NCBI RefSeq assembly: GCF_000725125.1
Contig: NZ_JFCB01000032.1
Location: 1 to 64,000 of the forward strand
Direction of reading: 5' to 3'
DNA from: Streptomyces toyocaensis
Lineage (GTDB): Bacteria; Actinomycetota; Actinomycetes; Streptomycetales; Streptomycetaceae
Length of the DNA: 64,000 nucleotides
In this document: piece by piece, positions 1 through 7,670 of the stretch
Numbering within the stretch: position 1 is the stretch's first letter
Layout: the number at the start of each line of letters is the position of its first letter
Translations under genes and position numbers: made by a program
Notes under the pieces: model-generated
What the model was told of the DNA's origin: nothing
Seen by the model: the letters and a program-made list of their open reading frames with translations, nothing else
Database searches by the model: none

Positions 1-386
1 TCCCACATGTCGTGCAGGCGGCGCCAGGCGGCTCCGTCCCCCGGGGCGAAGGCCTCCAGGGAGTCGGCGGTGACGTCGACACGGCGGTCGAGCACCGCGC
101 ACCGGCCGTCGCTCCGCGGATGCGCGACGACGTGCGGAGCGTGGCTCCAGCGCAGCCCGTGACGCTCCAGGTGCAGCCCGGAGACGACCGGGGACGCGGC
201 GGCCAGCGGATAGAAGGAGCTGCAGAGGTCGCTGACGAAGTCGGGGTGGGCCCCCCGGTCGTGGCGCACGGCGCCGCCCGGTTCCGGCTGTTCCTCCAGG
301 ACCTCCACGCTCCAGCCCGCGTCGGCGAGCAGGTTCGCCGCGACCAGTCCGTTGGGCCCGGCTCCGATGACGACGGCGTCAGGCAC
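1..386 (-). CDS. FAD/NAD(P)-binding oxidoreductase, phytoene-desaturase-like (N-terminal part only)
   Basis: Only the first ~128 codons are in the window; the gene runs off the left edge. It begins at a GTG that overlaps the end of the upstream SRPBCC gene by 8 bases, with GGGAGG 5 bases before it. The N-terminus PDAVVIGAGPNGLVAANLLA is a Rossmann dinucleotide-binding motif (GxGxxG), followed by an acidic residue and the VLEEQPEPGGAVR segment typical of the phytoene dehydrogenase / amine oxidase superfamily, where it binds FAD. The coupling suggests it works with the SRPBCC protein. The substrate cannot be judged from this fragment. Confidence 0.85.
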   Translation of the reverse strand, partial: MPDAVVIGAGPNGLVAANLLADAGWSVEVLEEQPEPGGAVRHDRGAHPDFVSDLCSSFYPLAAASPVVSGLHLERHGLRWSHAPHVVAHPRSDGRCAVLDRRVDVTADSLEAFAPGDGAAWRRLHDMW

Positions 387-885
387 GGGCGCCTCCCGCG
401 CCGGGCTCCGGCGCGACGACCTGCCCCATGGGCCGGCGCCGCTCCTCCTCCGCCGCCTCGGCCTCGCAGATGTGCGCCAGCCGGGCGAGCATGGCCCGGT
501 GGCGGACCTGGATGAGACCCTCCACGGCCACGTTGTGCAGCGTGCCGCCCGCGCCCCGCAGCGGATGCTCGTCGACGATCACCAGGCAGTGGTCGCCCCA
601 GGGCCGCACCTCGATGGCGATCCGCGCCGTGCCGAGCGGTCCGGCCTTGGCCTCGAGTTCCAGGGCCTCGCCCGGAACGCAGCGCCGCACGACGGTCTCG
701 TTGGACAGGCGCACGGTGCCGAGCCGCACCTCGTAGGCGATCGCGGAGCCGAGCTCCGGCCAGTGCCCGCGCACGGGCTCCGACGACGAGGTGCCCACGA
801 CCCATTCCGCATAGCGGGTGCCGTCCTCGAGCACGGTCCACACGGACCGTGGGCTCGCTTTGATCAGACGATGGCGTACCGCCAC
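379..885 (-). CDS. SRPBCC (polyketide cyclase/START-like) family protein
   Basis: 168 residues from a GTG start preceded by AGGAGG at 5 bases. The beginning MAVRHRLIKASPRSVWTVLE, with a later charged beta-strand pattern and a long C-terminal helix, is the usual layout of SRPBCC proteins, which bind hydrophobic ligands in a deep pocket. No catalytic residues can be assigned. Its stop codon overlaps the start of the oxidoreductase gene, so the two are probably translated together. A ligand-delivery or cyclase-like role beside a FAD enzyme is an inference. Confidence 0.8.
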   Translation of the reverse strand: MAVRHRLIKASPRSVWTVLEDGTRYAEWVVGTSSSEPVRGHWPELGSAIAYEVRLGTVRLSNETVVRRCVPGEALELEAKAGPLGTARIAIEVRPWGDHCLVIVDEHPLRGAGGTLHNVAVEGLIQVRHRAMLARLAHICEAEAAEEERRRPMGQVVAPEPGAGGARA

Positions 886-982
886 TTCGACCTCCTGTGT
901 CCCGGAACGACACCAGCCAGCACTGAGTGCCCTCTCTGGCGCGTGTCAACCAGCGGCGGGGCGAGGAGCCGGGACGACCGGG

Positions 983-1855
983 TCAGTGCGTGTCGCGCGT
1001 CGGAGCCAGCGCCCACCGGATGCCCGCGGTGACGGCGCTGCCGAGCGGGCGGACGCACACGCTCTCGGCCGGCGGGACGCGGGGCAGCCACAGGGCACGG
1101 GAGGCCCAGCCCGGCAGGAGGGAGACCGCGTTGGCGGCGAGGACGCCGTACGGCAGCCGGGCGAGCAGCGGAACAGGCGGGTTGAGCAGCAGGAAACGGG
1201 TCGTGCTGCGTGCCTCGGGGGTGGCCCGCAGTTCCGGGCGGTAGGCGGCCAGCCGCTCCTCGAGTCCGGCCCGGTCGACCGGCGGATCGGGTATGCCGAG
1301 GGCGGTGGCGATGCGTGCCATGTCGGCGACGTACCCGTCGCAGTCCTCCTCGTCCAGGGGATGCGCGCCGTAGCGCTGGTGGGCGCGCAGGAAGCTGTCG
1401 ACCTCCGCGACGTGCACCCAGCACAGCAGGTGGGGGTCGGCGGCCCGGTACTCCTCGCCGTCGGCGGTGGTGCCCCGTACCGTCTCGTGGACGGCCCGGA
1501 CCCGGTCGACGGCCCGCTGGGCGGCGTCCGCGGTGCCGTAGGTGGTGACGGCGAGGAAGGTGCTGGTCCGCTGGAGGCGTCCCCAGGGGTCTCCGCGGAA
1601 CCCGGAGTGCCCGGCGACGGCGGCCATGGCCAAGGGGTGCAGCGACTGCAGCAGCAGGGCCGACAGGCCGCCGATGAACATCGAGGCGTCCCCGTGCACC
1701 CTTCTGACCGGCCGCTCGGGGCCGAACCAGCGCGGTCCGGGCGTGCCGTGGATGCGGGCCCGGTTGTCCGGGCCGTCCGGTCCGGCCACCCTGGAGAAGA
1801 TCGCGTGCCCGATCCGGCCGCGCAGCGCCGAGCCGCCTTCCGTCAGCAGTCCCAT
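983..1855 (-). CDS. MpaB-family oxygenase (DUF2236)
   Basis: 290 residues. The segment SMFIGGLSALLLQSLHPLAM, followed by a HSGF / DPWGRLQRT block and a later WVH motif, matches the DUF2236 family of oxygenase MpaB and latex-clearing-protein relatives, in which conserved histidines bind haem. There is no signal peptide. Start ATG with GGAG 6 bases upstream. About 100 bases separate it from the SRPBCC/FAD pair downstream on the same strand, so a common transcript is possible. Substrate unknown. Confidence 0.85.
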   Translation of the reverse strand: MGLLTEGGSALRGRIGHAIFSRVAGPDGPDNRARIHGTPGPRWFGPERPVRRVHGDASMFIGGLSALLLQSLHPLAMAAVAGHSGFRGDPWGRLQRTSTFLAVTTYGTADAAQRAVDRVRAVHETVRGTTADGEEYRAADPHLLCWVHVAEVDSFLRAHQRYGAHPLDEEDCDGYVADMARIATALGIPDPPVDRAGLEERLAAYRPELRATPEARSTTRFLLLNPPVPLLARLPYGVLAANAVSLLPGWASRALWLPRVPPAESVCVRPLGSAVTAGIRWALAPTRDTH

Positions 1856-1940
1856 GGCTCGCTCCGCCCTCTTCGCGCCCGCGACGGCCGTGGACGCCCT
1901 ATGGCTACGTCTGCCCCGCCCCCCTCGGTGCCCACACCGG

Positions 1941-2207
1941 TCAGGGGACGTCGCCCCACCAGTCGTACACCCGGCCTCCGGGGCTGCGGGGCGCGTACAC
2001 CGAGCGACCGCCCGCGCCGTAGCGCCCTATCTCGGTGCGCAGACCCACGCCGTCCCTCAGCTCCGCCTCGTCGCGGCCCGTGACATCCAGCAGCAGGCCG
2101 TCGAGCGGTCCGCCGGCCAGTTCCACGTACGACCGCCCTTCCCGTGGTCCCGGGTCGTCGTGGTCCGCCCCGTAGACCCGGCCGCGCATGAACTCCAGCT
2201 CGTCCAT
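1941..2207 (-). CDS. Small conserved-looking hypothetical protein
   Basis: 88 residues, starting MDELEFMRGRVYGADHDDPG and ending GRVYDWWGDVP. It is acidic, soluble-looking and lacks membrane segments. A central AGGPLDGLLLDV segment followed by short aromatic strands suggests a compact beta-rich fold. Codon use is the normal GC3-rich type of the region. I do not recognise a named family. It sits between the MpaB-like gene and the membrane nuclease gene, all on the minus strand. Confidence 0.6.
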   Translation of the reverse strand: MDELEFMRGRVYGADHDDPGPREGRSYVELAGGPLDGLLLDVTGRDEAELRDGVGLRTEIGRYGAGGRSVYAPRSPGGRVYDWWGDVP

Positions 2208-2260
2208 ACCGGCAGGGTGACATCCGCCACTGACAGTCGGCCCCGGACGGCGGAGAGGGG

Positions 2261-3082
2261 CTACACCTGCGGACCGCCCGCGTACGCCGCCCACGGCGCC
2301 GGCGCCCGGCCGTCGCTCCAGGCCAGCAGGGCGTCGCGGGCGACGCACACTATGCCGCACTGCGCGGCGTACCCCTCGGCCGGTTCGGTGAAGTCGCTCG
2401 TGGTGACGACCAGGGCCAGATCCGCCTCGTGGACGGTGAAGCAGGTGCCGCCGAAGCGCTGCAGGTCCTGCGATCCGACCTTGTTGTCGTCGCCGTAGCG
2501 CTTGCACTGGATGACGAGGCGGCGGCCCTCGGGGCACACGGCGATCACGTCGGCCCCCAGGTCCCCGGCGCCGCCGACGACGTGCACCTGTGAGCAGCCG
2601 TCGCGTGCGCACAGGGCGGCTATCGCCTCCTCGAACTCCACCGGGCTCAGCGCGTCGAAGTCGTACCCGGGCTCGTCACCGGCCGCGTGGCCCGCGTCCT
2701 GGCCGGACGCCGGGTCGGGCCCATGGCCGTCGGCGCGAGCCGCCGGTGGCGCCGGTGCCGTCGCCAGGGCCGGTGCCGGCGTCTCGAGGGCGTCGAGTGC
2801 CGTCGTCGTCGCCTGCTCCAGTGCCTCGCCGGCCCGGCGGGCGATCCCCGCGGCGGACAGCCGCCGCCGTCTGCGCCCGTGGGCCAGGACGGTCGCGAGG
2901 ACCACGCAGACGAGCACGAAAACCCATATCGGGCGCTGGCTCACCACCCCGGACAGCGCGCGCACCGCGAGGCCGCCCGTGACCAGGACCGTGGCGAGCA
3001 GGCCGAAGAACATGGCTGTCGCGCGCAGGTCGAAACGCCGCCCGCGGGGCAGCGGACGCGTAGGGCGTTCGGGCATGGTCAC
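2261..3082 (-). CDS. Membrane-anchored restriction-endonuclease-like (Mrr) protein
   Basis: About 273 residues. Two N-terminal membrane segments (around LRATAMFFGLLATVLVTGGL and WVFVLVCVVLATVL) precede an Ala/Pro-rich linker and a C-terminal Mrr-type nuclease domain. That domain shows GADVIAV followed by LVIQCKRYGDDNKVGS, the D...QxK catalytic core of the Mrr family, which cuts DNA. I chose the GTG at 3082 because AGAAGGGA lies 9 bases upstream; an ATG at 3076 is the alternative. There is no methyltransferase nearby, so a classical restriction-modification role is unlikely. Membrane-linked Mrr proteins of this kind are common in Streptomyces but little characterised. Confidence 0.8.
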   Translation of the reverse strand: MTMPERPTRPLPRGRRFDLRATAMFFGLLATVLVTGGLAVRALSGVVSQRPIWVFVLVCVVLATVLAHGRRRRRLSAAGIARRAGEALEQATTTALDALETPAPALATAPAPPAARADGHGPDPASGQDAGHAAGDEPGYDFDALSPVEFEEAIAALCARDGCSQVHVVGGAGDLGADVIAVCPEGRRLVIQCKRYGDDNKVGSQDLQRFGGTCFTVHEADLALVVTTSDFTEPAEGYAAQCGIVCVARDALLAWSDGRAPAPWAAYAGGPQV

Positions 3083-3249
3083 CGTGGTGATTCCCTTCTC
3101 TGGCAGCCGGCAGACGTGCCCCCGGTAGTCGGGGCCGCCGAAGATCACGTACGCCGTCTGCCCGGGATCGGTGCGTTCACCGGCGTGCCGCTCATGGGCG
3201 CGGGGTAGGTGCGGTGTGTGCTGACTGCGGCAACCAGGGAGGTTGGACG

Positions 3250-3942
3250 GTGGACTGGCGGGGATTCGCTCAGCAGATGGCTTCGATGGCGCGTGATCTC
3301 CTGGCCGAACACACCCTCGAGTCCACGCTGCAGCAGATCTCGAGGTCGGCGGTGGACCTCGTCGAGGGCTGCGACGCGTCGGGGATCCTCGTGCTGCGGG
3401 GTGACGAGGTGAGTTCGCTGGCGCCCACCGAGCAGCTCGTGATCGACAGCGACCGTCTCCAGGGGATGCTGCGAGAGGGGCCGTGCTTCGACGCGGCCCG
3501 GCCCGACCGGACCGAACGGGTCTTCCGCATCCCCGACTTCACCGAGCGCCCCGAGCGCTGGCCGGCCTTCGTGCCCCGCTGCCGGGAACTCGGAGTGGGC
3601 AGCATGATGGGATTCCTGCTGTACACGCGGGAGGAGGAGCTCGGAGCGCTGAACATGTACTCCCGCAAGCCGGGGATGTTCACCGAGGACAGCGAGACGG
3701 CGGGCTGGCTGCTGGCCTCCCACGCGGCGGTCGCGTTCTCCACCGCCCTGACCGATGCCCAGATGCAGGAGGCCATCGCCACCCGGCACCTGATCGGTGA
3801 GGCGATGGGCATCCTGATGGGGCGGCACCAGGTCACCGAGGACCAGGCCTTCGACATCCTGCGCACGCAGTCCCAGCGCACCAACACCAAGCTGCGTGAC
3901 GTGGCGCGCCGGGTCTGCGAGACCGGCACCGTGGAGCGGTGA
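3250..3942 (+). CDS. GAF and ANTAR domain regulator (predicted RNA-binding antiterminator)
   Basis: 230 residues. A GAF sensor domain fills roughly residues 15-160 (GCDASGILVL through LGALNMYSRKPGMF). An ANTAR RNA-binding domain ends the protein (IATRHLIGEAMGILMGRHQV, then AFDILRTQSQRTNTKLRDVA). ANTAR proteins bind dual-hexaloop RNAs and relieve transcription termination. The start is the GTG at 3250 because AGGGAGG lies exactly 7 bases upstream; a longer frame reaches back to 3214 but has no ribosome binding site. It stands alone, divergent from the nuclease gene. The signal it senses is not visible. Confidence 0.9.
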   Translation: MDWRGFAQQMASMARDLLAEHTLESTLQQISRSAVDLVEGCDASGILVLRGDEVSSLAPTEQLVIDSDRLQGMLREGPCFDAARPDRTERVFRIPDFTERPERWPAFVPRCRELGVGSMMGFLLYTREEELGALNMYSRKPGMFTEDSETAGWLLASHAAVAFSTALTDAQMQEAIATRHLIGEAMGILMGRHQVTEDQAFDILRTQSQRTNTKLRDVARRVCETGTVER

Positions 3943-3972
3943 GCGCGCGGCCGCCGGTCCCGTGCGGGAAGT

Positions 3973-4554
3973 TCAGCGGCCGCCCGTCCAGGTGTGGGCG
4001 ACGTCGATCACGAGGTGGCCGGGCAGTTCCAGCACGCGGAACGGCAGCCGGGCACGCGCTCCGAGACCGATCTGGGTCTCGCCCTCGAAGCTGCCGGCGA
4101 ACCGCGCGTCCCTGAAGGTGCGGTATCCCGTGAGGTCCACGCCCGGCAGGGGGCGTCCGGCACGCGCGGGGTAGGTGGGCTCGCCGGTCTCGGGTGCGTA
4201 GGAGGGCGCGGCCACCCGCACCTCGAGAACGGCGCCGCCTGCTACGGGGACGGGCCGGCCCGATCCGTCCTGGTACAGCCGGTCGACGTAGCGCACGGAG
4301 TAGCCGAGGCCGCCGCGTCCCGCCCCGGGCACGTCGACGACCATCCGGTCGAAGCAGTCGTGGCGCCCGGTCCTGATGTCGCGCACCGGCGCGGTCGTGC
4401 TGTCGGTGTCGGTCCTGGCGGCGCTTCCCCAGCCGGTGGGGCAGGCCGTGGCCCGGGTGGGCGCCGCCTGGGTGGCCCCGGCCGGGACCGCGGTCGCCGT
4501 CAGGGCAGTGCCCACGAGCAGGAGAGTCGCGCAGATTGTTCTGGGTTGAAGCAT
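3973..4554 (-). CDS. Secreted protein with AMIN-like domain
   Basis: 193 residues. A signal peptide is clear (MLQPRTICATLLLVGTALTA, then AVPAGATQAA). The mature part has one cysteine pair (ATACPTG and HDCFDRM) and ends in LPGHLVIDVAHTWTGGR. The beta-rich pattern, with RMVVDVPG and RFAGSFEGETQIGLGAR, fits the AMIN-like domain of small actinobacterial exported proteins, related to domains that bind the cell wall. It lies tail-to-tail with the GAF-ANTAR gene and divergent to the SpoIIE-phosphatase gene. Confidence 0.8.
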   Translation of the reverse strand: MLQPRTICATLLLVGTALTATAVPAGATQAAPTRATACPTGWGSAARTDTDSTTAPVRDIRTGRHDCFDRMVVDVPGAGRGGLGYSVRYVDRLYQDGSGRPVPVAGGAVLEVRVAAPSYAPETGEPTYPARAGRPLPGVDLTGYRTFRDARFAGSFEGETQIGLGARARLPFRVLELPGHLVIDVAHTWTGGR

Positions 4555-4718
4555 TTTTGGCCCCCTGGGCTCGTATCCGTCTGGTATCGGGTGAGACGAG
4601 CGGGATGCCCCAAAGGTTGCGGCTCCTCTCCGGCCGGTCGCCGTACCGGCGGGCATGGCACATCCTGGTGGGAAGCGAACGAACGATGTCCCGTGCGTCC
4701 GCACCGGGAGGGCGCGAC

Positions 4719-7292
4719 ATGGACCACGCAGCCACCGAACCGCGCGGGGAGCGGTCGGAAGGTCTGCCCGGGCAGGGAGCCGGGGAGTTCCGGAGCGCGC
4801 ACCCGGAGCGCCGTCTCGAGGACGCGCTCGCCGCTCCCGTGGTGGCGGCGATCCAGAGCACCGGCGGATACGGCGGCCTGGTGTACCTGCGATCGCGCGA
4901 CCGGCGTTCGCTGGTGCTCTGCGTGGTGTGCGGTGTCCCCCGCTCACTGCTCAGGCCGTGGTGGCGGGTGCCCGTGGGCGGTGCGCTGCCGATGTCGGAG
5001 GCGTACCGCAGGGGCGAGGACCTGTGGCTGCCGGACGAGCGGGCGGCGATGCTGCGCTTCCCGCAGTTCACCGCCGCCCTGCCGTACTCGTTCGCCCACG
5101 CCTACCACCCGGTTCGGGTCGGCGGTGAGGACGTGGGCGTCCTGGCCGTGCTGCGTTCGGCCACCCGGGAGCCGGTGGACGAGTTGGCGGTGCGGGAGGC
5201 GCTGCGCGAGGCCGGGCGTGACATGGAGGAGCGCCTGACCGACTTCGCCCGCCGGATGCCCGGCCGGGAGGGACCGGACGCCGTCGCCTACGGCATCGAC
5301 TACGACGACCAGCCGGTGAACGTGCGGCTGCCGACCCCGTCCGTCCGGGCCGTGGAGGTCGGCATCATCGAGTGGGACCTGGACAGCGACCGGTGGTCCG
5401 GGGACGACGACGCACTGTCCCTTCTCGGCATCAGGCGGGAGGAGTTCGACGGGACCATGGCGGAGGTCGAGGACCGCGTCAGCCCCGACGACCTGTACGA
5501 ACTGAGGGCGAGCCGGCGGGAGGCGGAGGAGACCGGACAGGTCAGGGCCCGGCACTTCAGGGTGATGGACGAGGAGGACACGCGGGTCCGCTACCGGCCG
5601 CTGGAGCTGTGGGGCCATGTCGTACGGATGGAGGGGGCGGCCAGGATCCTGGTGGGCGCCCTCGTCGACGCGGCCGGCGGGCTCACCGCCGCGGAGGCCG
5701 CGGAACGGCTGCCCGACGGGCTGTTCTCCCTCGACCAGGACGGCCGGGTGATCTACGCCAACCGCCGCTGCCAGGAACTGCTGGGCAGCGAGCTGGAACA
5801 GCTGCTCGGCCACTACCCCTGGGAGGTGCTCACCTGGCTGCACGACCCCGCCTACGAGGACCGCTACCGGGCGGCGATGCTGACGCAGGAGCCGGTGTCG
5901 TACATGGTGCGTGACCCGGACGGCGTCTGGCTGGGGTTCGTGCTGTATCCCGGCGTGCACGGCCTGACGGGCCGGGTCTTCCGCACCAACGCCCCCGCGG
6001 GGGCGGAGCCCGGCCGGACCCTGGCACCCGTCGGCGGGGTCGCGGGGGCGCCGTCGGAGCTGGTGGCGCCGACCCGCGCGGGGGCGCTCTACCACGTCGT
6101 ACAGATGGCCAGTGTGCTGACCGAGGCGGTCACCGTCAGGGATGTGTGCCGGGCCGTGGCCGAGCAGCTGCTGCCCGGGTTCGGCGCGCAGGAGATCGCC
6201 CTCTACACGATCCGGGAGGGGCGGATGTACCTGCTGTGGGAGTCCGGCTACCCGGAGCACTTCCTCGACGCGTTCGAAGGGGTGCCGCTCGACGCGAACC
6301 TGCCCGGCGTACACGCCCTGACGACCCGGCTGCCACTCTTCTTCGAGTCGCCCGAGGCACTGGTGAACGCCTACCCCGGGCTCGCTCTGGACACCATGCG
6401 CGCCTGGTCGTTCCTGCCGCTCATCGCCTCCGGACACCCGGTCGGCTCCTGCATCCTCGGCTGGTCCACACCGCACCGGTTCACCCCCGAGGAGCGCAGC
6501 GCGCTGACCGCGCTGGGCGGGCTGGCCGCGCAGGCGATGGAGCGGGCCCGGCTCTACGACGCGGAGTCCGCCGTGGCGCGCGGGCTGCAGGAGGGGCTGC
6601 TGCCGCACCGGCTGCCGGCCATCGAGCGGATGCGCACCACCGGCCGGTATCTGCCGGGGACGCAGGGCATGGCCATCGGGGGCGACTGGTACGACGTGAT
6701 CAGGACGGGGCGGGGAGTGGCCCTGGTGATCGGTGACGTCGAGGGGCACAGCGTCGGCGCCGCGGCGGTCATGGGGCAGCTGCGCAGCGCGGTGCACGCC
6801 TTCGCGGCGAGCGGCCGGCCGCCGCAGGAGGTCATCACCCACACGAACCGGCTGCTGGCCGAGCTGGAGACGGACGTGTTCGCCACCTGCTGCTACATCG
6901 AACTCGAACCCGCCACCGGCCGTGCGCTGGCCGTCCGGGCGGGGCATCCCCCTCCCCTGCTGCGCCATCCCGACGGCCGCACCGAGAGCCTGGACCTGCC
7001 CGGCGGTGTGATGCTCGGCGTGCAGCCGGACGCCGTCTACCCGGTCACGGCACTGACCCTGGCCTCCGGCAGTGTGCTCGCCCTGTACACGGACGGGCTC
7101 GTCGAGACGCCGGGCAGTGACATCGAGACGGGCATCGAGGAGGTCCGGCTCCGTCTGGCCCACAGCCGCACCGACTCCGTCGAGGAGCTCGCCGACCAGT
7201 TGATCCGGACGGCCCGCAGGACCGAGGACCGCCCGGACGACGTGGCCCTGCTGCTGACGGCGTACGACTGGGCCCCGGGAAACGGCACCTGA
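4719..7292 (+). CDS. PAS/GAF-regulated PP2C-type (SpoIIE) protein phosphatase
   Basis: 857 residues. Order of domains: an N-terminal GAF-like region (to ~190), two PAS domains (~210-300 around VEVGIIEWDLDSDRWSGDDD; ~325-430 around LPDGLFSLDQDGRVIYANRR), a GAF domain (~470-620) and a C-terminal SpoIIE phosphatase with IGGDWYDV near residue 653, VIGDVEGHSVGAAAVM and the closing RPDDVALLL metal-binding motif. Such proteins dephosphorylate anti-anti-sigma factors in partner-switching circuits. I start it at the ATG at 4719 because GGGAGG lies 7 bases upstream; the open frame reaches back to 4536. No sigma or anti-sigma gene is adjacent, so its partner is elsewhere. Confidence 0.92.
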   Translation: MDHAATEPRGERSEGLPGQGAGEFRSAHPERRLEDALAAPVVAAIQSTGGYGGLVYLRSRDRRSLVLCVVCGVPRSLLRPWWRVPVGGALPMSEAYRRGEDLWLPDERAAMLRFPQFTAALPYSFAHAYHPVRVGGEDVGVLAVLRSATREPVDELAVREALREAGRDMEERLTDFARRMPGREGPDAVAYGIDYDDQPVNVRLPTPSVRAVEVGIIEWDLDSDRWSGDDDALSLLGIRREEFDGTMAEVEDRVSPDDLYELRASRREAEETGQVRARHFRVMDEEDTRVRYRPLELWGHVVRMEGAARILVGALVDAAGGLTAAEAAERLPDGLFSLDQDGRVIYANRRCQELLGSELEQLLGHYPWEVLTWLHDPAYEDRYRAAMLTQEPVSYMVRDPDGVWLGFVLYPGVHGLTGRVFRTNAPAGAEPGRTLAPVGGVAGAPSELVAPTRAGALYHVVQMASVLTEAVTVRDVCRAVAEQLLPGFGAQEIALYTIREGRMYLLWESGYPEHFLDAFEGVPLDANLPGVHALTTRLPLFFESPEALVNAYPGLALDTMRAWSFLPLIASGHPVGSCILGWSTPHRFTPEERSALTALGGLAAQAMERARLYDAESAVARGLQEGLLPHRLPAIERMRTTGRYLPGTQGMAIGGDWYDVIRTGRGVALVIGDVEGHSVGAAAVMGQLRSAVHAFAASGRPPQEVITHTNRLLAELETDVFATCCYIELEPATGRALAVRAGHPPPLLRHPDGRTESLDLPGGVMLGVQPDAVYPVTALTLASGSVLALYTDGLVETPGSDIETGIEEVRLRLAHSRTDSVEELADQLIRTARRTEDRPDDVALLLTAYDWAPGNGT

Positions 7293-7311
7293 CGGCGTGT
7301 CGGGCCGGGTC

Positions 7312-7500
7312 TCACAGGCAGTAGCGCACCAGCCACTCGTCCGGGTCGTAGGCGCGGCGGGCCGGGTCGTCGGGCAGGGCCGGCCGTTCCTCGACCATGT
7401 CCTCCACCCGGACCGGCTCCGGGAGACGGCCGAAACGGGCCTGACGCGCGGTGGCCGCCCGGTCCTCGTCCTCGTGCGTGTGCACCGTTCCCTGGCTCAC
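7312..7500 (-). CDS. Small acidic hypothetical protein
   Basis: 62 residues from a GTG with AGAGGGGAG 5 bases upstream; ends DPDEWLVRYCL. Mixed charge, no membrane segment, rich in Glu, Asp and Arg. It ends 20 bases from the stop of the SpoIIE-phosphatase gene on the other strand. I do not recognise a family. The good ribosome binding site and normal codon bias make it a likely real gene. Confidence 0.6.
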   Translation of the reverse strand: MSQGTVHTHEDEDRAATARQARFGRLPEPVRVEDMVEERPALPDDPARRAYDPDEWLVRYCL

Positions 7501-7622
7501 GGCAACTCCCCTCTGCGGCCGGCCGATGCTCCCCCTCGGACAACACCGCGGCCTCCATGTCGAGTTTCCCACACCGGCGCCCGGAAGCACGGCTTCGTGC
7601 ACCGGGCAGGACAGACGCCAAG

Positions 7623-7649
7623 CGGCAGGACCCCCAGGGGGTCCTGCCG
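7623..7649. terminator. Hairpin terminator downstream of the DUF1996 gene
   Basis: A perfect inverted repeat with 13-base arms (CGGCAGGACCCCC and its complement) around a single A. It starts 22 bases beyond the stop of the minus-strand DUF1996 gene. No U-tract follows, as is usual for Streptomyces terminators. Confidence 0.75.
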
Positions 7650-7670
7650 CCGTTCACGTGCCGTGGGGGA

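Noticed and set aside
4944..7163. 739-residue minus-strand open frame
   Set aside because: Antisense to the SpoIIE-phosphatase gene, whose motifs and ribosome binding site are clear.
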